DNA of 64,000 bases. It comes from Desulfobaccales bacterium. GTDB taxonomy: Bacteria > Desulfobacterota > Desulfobaccia > Desulfobaccales > 0-14-0-80-60-11. Position numbers and translations under genes: made by a program. Positions 60,793 through 64,000 of this stretch are shown piece by piece. Every line of letters begins with the position of its first letter. Within the stretch, counting starts at the first letter, position 1. The stretch is taken from assembly GCA_041648175.1 (NCBI GenBank), contig JBAZPO010000016.1, forward strand, positions 1 to 64,000, read 5' to 3'. The notes below the pieces were generated by a model. The model did no database searches and was not told the DNA's origin. It worked only from the letters and a program-made list of their open reading frames with translations.

Positions 60793-60844
60793 ACTCTTAA
60801 CACCTAACTTTGAACCTTGAACTTTGAACCTTGAACTTTGAAAT
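60792..60844. repeat. Heptad tract after the four-helix-bundle gene
   Basis: AACTCTT, AACACCT, then AACTTTG/AACCTTG alternating for five further units; seven-base phase is kept throughout. It closely resembles the tract at 511-551, including the AACTCTT unit. Confidence 0.85.
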
Positions 60845-60859
60845 ATATCGGTGAACCCT

Positions 60860-63493
60860 ATGAAAAATATCCCTAATTTTACCCATCCGGGCCTGGCCCT
60901 ACTCAACACCCGCCGCGATTTCACCAACCCGTATCCTGATGGCCGCATCCAAAAGGCCGCGGACGAAGGTGGTTGCGGGGTCACCGGCTTTGCCGCTAAT
61001 GTCCCGGTGGCCGGCCGTCATATCTTTCAGCCCTCGGTGCAGATGCACAACCGGGGCAACGGCAAAGGTGGCGGTATTGCCGCGGTGGGCCTGGATGCCG
61101 ACGCTTTGGGAGTCTCCCAGGAAACTCTGGATGAGGATTACCTGATTCAGATCGCCTACCTGGACGCCGAGGCCCGGCACCAGGTGGAAGCCCGGTTTAT
61201 TGACGCGGTCTTTAAGGTAAGCCACGCCCGGCACCAACCCACCATCAAAGACTGGCGGGATTTGCCGGGCCTCATGGTCAAGCCCCCGGAGGTCTGGCAA
61301 TACTTTGTGCGGGTGAGGCCCGAGGCGCTGCAGCATTTTATGCAGCGCCACCGGCTTTATGAAGTCCCCTGGCGCAAGGTGGAAGACGAATTCGTCGCCC
61401 AGAATTGTTACAAGCTGAACGAGGCCTATTACGCCTCCCTGGGCGAAAAAAAGGCCTTTGTGCTCTCCCAAGGCCGCAACATGATGATCATCAAGGTCGT
61501 GGGGTACGCCGAAGAAGCCGCCCTCTATTACGATCTTCTGGATTTCAAGGCCCACATCTGGATCGCTCACCAGCGCTACCCCACCCGGGGCCGGGTGTGG
61601 CACCCCGGCGGCGCCCACCCCTTTGCGGCGCTCAACACCGCGTTGGTGCACAACGGCGACTTCGCCAACTACTATTCCGTGAGCGAATACTTAAGCCAGC
61701 GCCACTTCTATCCCCAGTTCCTGACGGACACCGAAGTGGCGGTGTTGACCTTCGACCTCTGGCATCGGCTCTATGGCTACCCCCTGGAGTATGTGATCGA
61801 GTCCATGGCCCCCACTACGGAGCGGGACTTCGACCTCCTGGATCCGGAGCGCCAGAAAATTTACCGCCATCTCCAGACCACCAATATCCACGGCTCCCCG
61901 GATGGCCCCTGGTTCTTCATCATCGCGAGGAACGACCCCGACCGGAAACGCTTCGAACTTATCGGCATTACCGACACCTCCATGCTCCGGCCCCAGGTCT
62001 TTGCCCTGCATGACGGCGAGGTGCAGATCGGCCTGGTCTGCTCCGAGAAGCAGGCCATTGACGCCACCTTGGAAAGTCTGGCGGCGGAAGACCCGCGGTT
62101 CTGTCCCGTGGCCGACCTCTATTGGAACGCCCGGGGCGGCAGCGCCACCGACGGCGGTTCCTTCACCTTCTCCCTGGAAAGCCAGAACGGCCATATGGCC
62201 CTCAGTTGCCACGACAAGTTCGGCAAGCCCAAAACCGTGCCCTGGCATCAGCGGCCCTGGGATGGCACCAGGCTCGAGATCAACGTCAGTGACGACTCGG
62301 AATTAACCCGGCTCATCAAGGCTAACCTGGAAGATGGCAGCGGCAAAAAACTCTTCCATTGGGTTGAAGGACGCGCCCCCATGTGGTCATATGCCGATTT
62401 CCGGGAAGCCCTGGAAATAACGGTGGCCCAGGCAAAACTCGGGGATGACTCCAAGGCCGCGGCCATCAACGGCCTGACCCTGCTGCTGGACCGGCGCTAT
62501 GACCCGGGGGACAAGAAACGGAGCCACTTGCTACACCTGATCAACGAGTCCCTACTCAAGATCTTTCAGGCCACGCCTCCTCTGGGTGAGCCCCATGACA
62601 GCCGCTACCGCTGGATCGATTTCGAAACCCGGCAACGTTTGAGCGCTCCGCCTCGGGACGACGCGGTGCTGGTCCTGGATGCCCAAGGCTTTCAGCCGGA
62701 AGGTGACGACTGCGATGCCCGCTTCCTGTGCCGGGCCTTCGAGCTGGGCTGGCGGCAGTTCCTCACTTACGGTTCCAAGGGTCAGCGCTTCGTGGGCTGC
62801 GGCTTCGGGGCCGACACCGACGAGGTTCGCATAGACGCGTACGGCAGCACCGGGGACTATTTGGCCTCGGGCATCGACGGCATGGCCATCTATATCCACG
62901 GTAACGCCCAAGACCAGTTGGGGCAGATCATGAAGCGGGGCAAGCTGGTGGTCTACGGCGACGTGGGTCAGACCTTCATGTACGGCGCCAAGGGCGGGGA
63001 TGTCTACATCATGGGCAACGCTGCCGGCCGGCCCTTTATCAACGCGGTGGGCCGCCCCCGGGCGGTGATCAACGGCACCGCCCTGGACTTTTTGGCCGAA
63101 TCCTTCATGGCCGGCGATCCCTTTGCCGGCGGCGGTTTTATCATCGTCAACGGTCTGGAGTATGACACCCGGGGCCACATCCGCCCCCAGCGCAACCCCT
63201 ATCCCGGCGGCAACCTCTTTTCCCTGGCTTCAGGGGGCGCTCTCTACATCCGGGACCCCTACAATCAGGTAGTGGACGAACAACTAAACGGCGGGGAGAT
63301 CGTGCCGCTGACGGACGCCGACTGGCAGCTCATCCTGCCTTACCTCCAAGAGAACGAGCGCCTCTTTGATATCTCCATCGACGAGGACCTTCTGACGGTG
63401 GAAGGAATGCTGCTAGCTCCGGATCAGGTCTACCGCAAGGTCCAGGCCGTCAAGCTGGCGGTCCTCACCAAGATCGAAGACGCCTGGGAATAG
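60860..63493 (+). CDS. Glutamate synthase amidotransferase plus GXGXG-domain subunit
   Basis: About 878 residues from ATG 60860 (a GTG three codons upstream is possible). It fuses the class II glutamine amidotransferase domain (GCGVTGFAAN at residue 38 onward; IAHQRYPTRG; NGDFANYYS) to a C-terminal GXGXG domain (GSTGDYLASGIDGMAIYIHGN, GKLVVYGDVGQTFMYGAKGG). The nucleophile Cys39 is not at the N-terminus, so removal of a 38-residue propeptide is expected if the enzyme acts like other Ntn hydrolases. It supplies ammonia from glutamine to the FMN subunit encoded upstream. No ribosome binding site is clear; a heptad tract occupies the leader. Confidence 0.9.
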   Translation: MKNIPNFTHPGLALLNTRRDFTNPYPDGRIQKAADEGGCGVTGFAANVPVAGRHIFQPSVQMHNRGNGKGGGIAAVGLDADALGVSQETLDEDYLIQIAYLDAEARHQVEARFIDAVFKVSHARHQPTIKDWRDLPGLMVKPPEVWQYFVRVRPEALQHFMQRHRLYEVPWRKVEDEFVAQNCYKLNEAYYASLGEKKAFVLSQGRNMMIIKVVGYAEEAALYYDLLDFKAHIWIAHQRYPTRGRVWHPGGAHPFAALNTALVHNGDFANYYSVSEYLSQRHFYPQFLTDTEVAVLTFDLWHRLYGYPLEYVIESMAPTTERDFDLLDPERQKIYRHLQTTNIHGSPDGPWFFIIARNDPDRKRFELIGITDTSMLRPQVFALHDGEVQIGLVCSEKQAIDATLESLAAEDPRFCPVADLYWNARGGSATDGGSFTFSLESQNGHMALSCHDKFGKPKTVPWHQRPWDGTRLEINVSDDSELTRLIKANLEDGSGKKLFHWVEGRAPMWSYADFREALEITVAQAKLGDDSKAAAINGLTLLLDRRYDPGDKKRSHLLHLINESLLKIFQATPPLGEPHDSRYRWIDFETRQRLSAPPRDDAVLVLDAQGFQPEGDDCDARFLCRAFELGWRQFLTYGSKGQRFVGCGFGADTDEVRIDAYGSTGDYLASGIDGMAIYIHGNAQDQLGQIMKRGKLVVYGDVGQTFMYGAKGGDVYIMGNAAGRPFINAVGRPRAVINGTALDFLAESFMAGDPFAGGGFIIVNGLEYDTRGHIRPQRNPYPGGNLFSLASGGALYIRDPYNQVVDEQLNGGEIVPLTDADWQLILPYLQENERLFDISIDEDLLTVEGMLLAPDQVYRKVQAVKLAVLTKIEDAWE

Positions 63494-63509
63494 GCTAAAG
63501 GCAAAGCTC

Positions 63510-63541
63510 AAGGGCGGACCTGATGGGTCCGCCCTTTTTTT
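63510..63541 (+). terminator. Rho-independent terminator of the glutamate synthase cluster
   Basis: AAGGGCGGACC/GGTCCGCCCTT perfect stem, four-base loop, then TTTTTTT. The stem is a member of the GGGGCGGAC repeat family, serving here as a terminator. Confidence 0.88.
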
Positions 63542-63559
63542 GGGCTGCGGCGGCGGATA

Positions 63560-63696
63560 ATACCAAGTTGCGCTCATACAGGTAATTTTGTTTTTGTAGG
63601 GGCGGACCTATGTGTCCGCCCTCATGGTGGCCGAACATGCAGGTACGATCCTACAAAACCGAAGCTATTTTTACTTCTATGGACGCAACTTGGTAT
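63560..63696. mobile_element. MITE-like element with ATACCAAGTTGCG ends
   Basis: 137-base unit bounded by ATACCAAGTTGCG (63560-63572) and its complement CGCAACTTGGTAT (63684-63696). It encloses a GGGGCGGAC hairpin (63595-63621). No coding capacity. It lies 66 bases after the glutamate synthase stop. 63697-63812 holds nothing I recognise. Confidence 0.72.
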
Positions 63697-63812
63697 AAGA
63701 CTCTTATCGGTCAAATCTCTGATTCGCGGCGCAGTTCTATTGCAAATTTGGTTAGCAATACAAAAGGGGTTCTACCGGCACCTACCTTGCCGAGGGTAAA
63801 AAGAGAAACTTC

Positions 63813-64000
63813 TCAATAAAATCTCCGCCTCAGCCCGACCAGACCCACCAGTCCGGAACCAAGAAGCAACACGGCGCCGGGCACCGGTACTGCAGTAACG
63901 TCTACGGTAAACGACCCCGTATTGTCACTCCAACTCCCTTGGGAATCTGCAACCCCCAGATAAAGGCACCTTGCCCCCGCAGGCACGACCGTCTCCTGAA
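63813..64000 (-). CDS. PEP-CTERM-sorted protein, C-terminal fragment
   Basis: Minus-strand frame that runs off the right edge; the last 62 codons are present. The end reads VPVPGAVLLLGSGLVGLVGL then RRRFY and a TGA stop, which is the PEP-CTERM sorting signal (PEP-like motif VPVP, hydrophobic helix, arginine-rich tail) processed by an exosortase. Upstream is LYLGVADSQGSWSDNTGSFTV, a motif common in these surface proteins. The organism should therefore have an exosortase/EPS export system. Confidence 0.85.
   Translation of the reverse strand, partial: QETVVPAGARCLYLGVADSQGSWSDNTGSFTVDVTAVPVPGAVLLLGSGLVGLVGLRRRFY

Overview
The window looks like a chromosomal segment of an anaerobic, Gram-negative Desulfobacterota (deltaproteobacterial) organism, possibly a Desulfobacca- or Syntrophobacterales-like lineage. 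This is inferred from a giant acyl-CoA dehydratase activase, selenocysteine synthase, an iron-sulfur flavoprotein, pyruvate phosphate dikinase, LPS and Mla-type outer-membrane export genes, a split ferredoxin-rich glutamate synthase and a PEP-CTERM protein. Core genes are GC-rich; a few short inserts are clearly AT-rich.

Layout. 1-815 (minus strand): tRNA-Thr(TGT)/Tyr/Gly/Thr(GGT) followed by tuf, the same order as E. coli thrU-tyrU-glyT-thrT-tufB, with a strong sigma70-type promoter. 976-8660: a membrane-anchored repeat protein divergent from a secreted 76-residue DGDPP peptide, a zinc alcohol dehydrogenase, an unknown protein, selA and HU. 9129-15060: lptG, a frameshifted endonuclease IV gene, a 54-residue zinc-ribbon protein, a histidine phosphatase, an iron-sulfur flavoprotein, a TetR regulator with a palindromic operator, and a radical SAM gene with a 56-residue partner. 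15137-23790: the 1391-residue activase, a RelA/SpoT enzyme and proS. 24798-32108: a YprB-type nuclease, a LolCD/MacB-like ABC exporter, a ThiF-like E1, a MerR regulator and a spore-photolyase-like radical SAM protein. 32223-42229: ppdK, a ClC channel with an M50/CBS protease, a diheme cytochrome peroxidase-like protein and DedA. 42452-47293: an AT-rich PIN-domain pair next to an mlaEFD operon ending in a TPR lipoprotein.

47673-63493 is mainly a nitrogen-assimilation region. It holds a NifA/NtrC-class sigma54 activator, glnA (good -24/-12 promoter with a TGT-N10-ACA motif), amtB, a PII gene with an unusual T-loop, and then an MvhD-like subunit with three separate glutamate synthase polypeptides. 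A terminator-like hairpin lies in the apparent leader of the glutamate synthase genes. An AT-rich pair (an all-helical, possibly HEPN-like protein and a four-helix-bundle protein) is wedged between two glutamate synthase genes and bordered by seven-base-periodic tracts. Between the activator and glnA sits a four-gene ArsR-headed operon (DUF4346/MtrA-like protein, secreted small protein, MerF/MerT-like membrane protein) that may handle a soft metal or organometal.

The window is also rich in small non-coding elements: 35-base heptad tracts (at least seven, two of them inside a permease ORF), octad tracts, double-hairpin palindromes, GGGGCGGAC hairpins and two MITE-like units with terminal inverted repeats. 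At two places (proS and the TPR gene) a second, diverged copy of the gene's 3-prime end lies just beyond the present stop, which suggests past allele replacement or insertion at gene ends. No CRISPR array, rRNA, transposase or prophage was seen.
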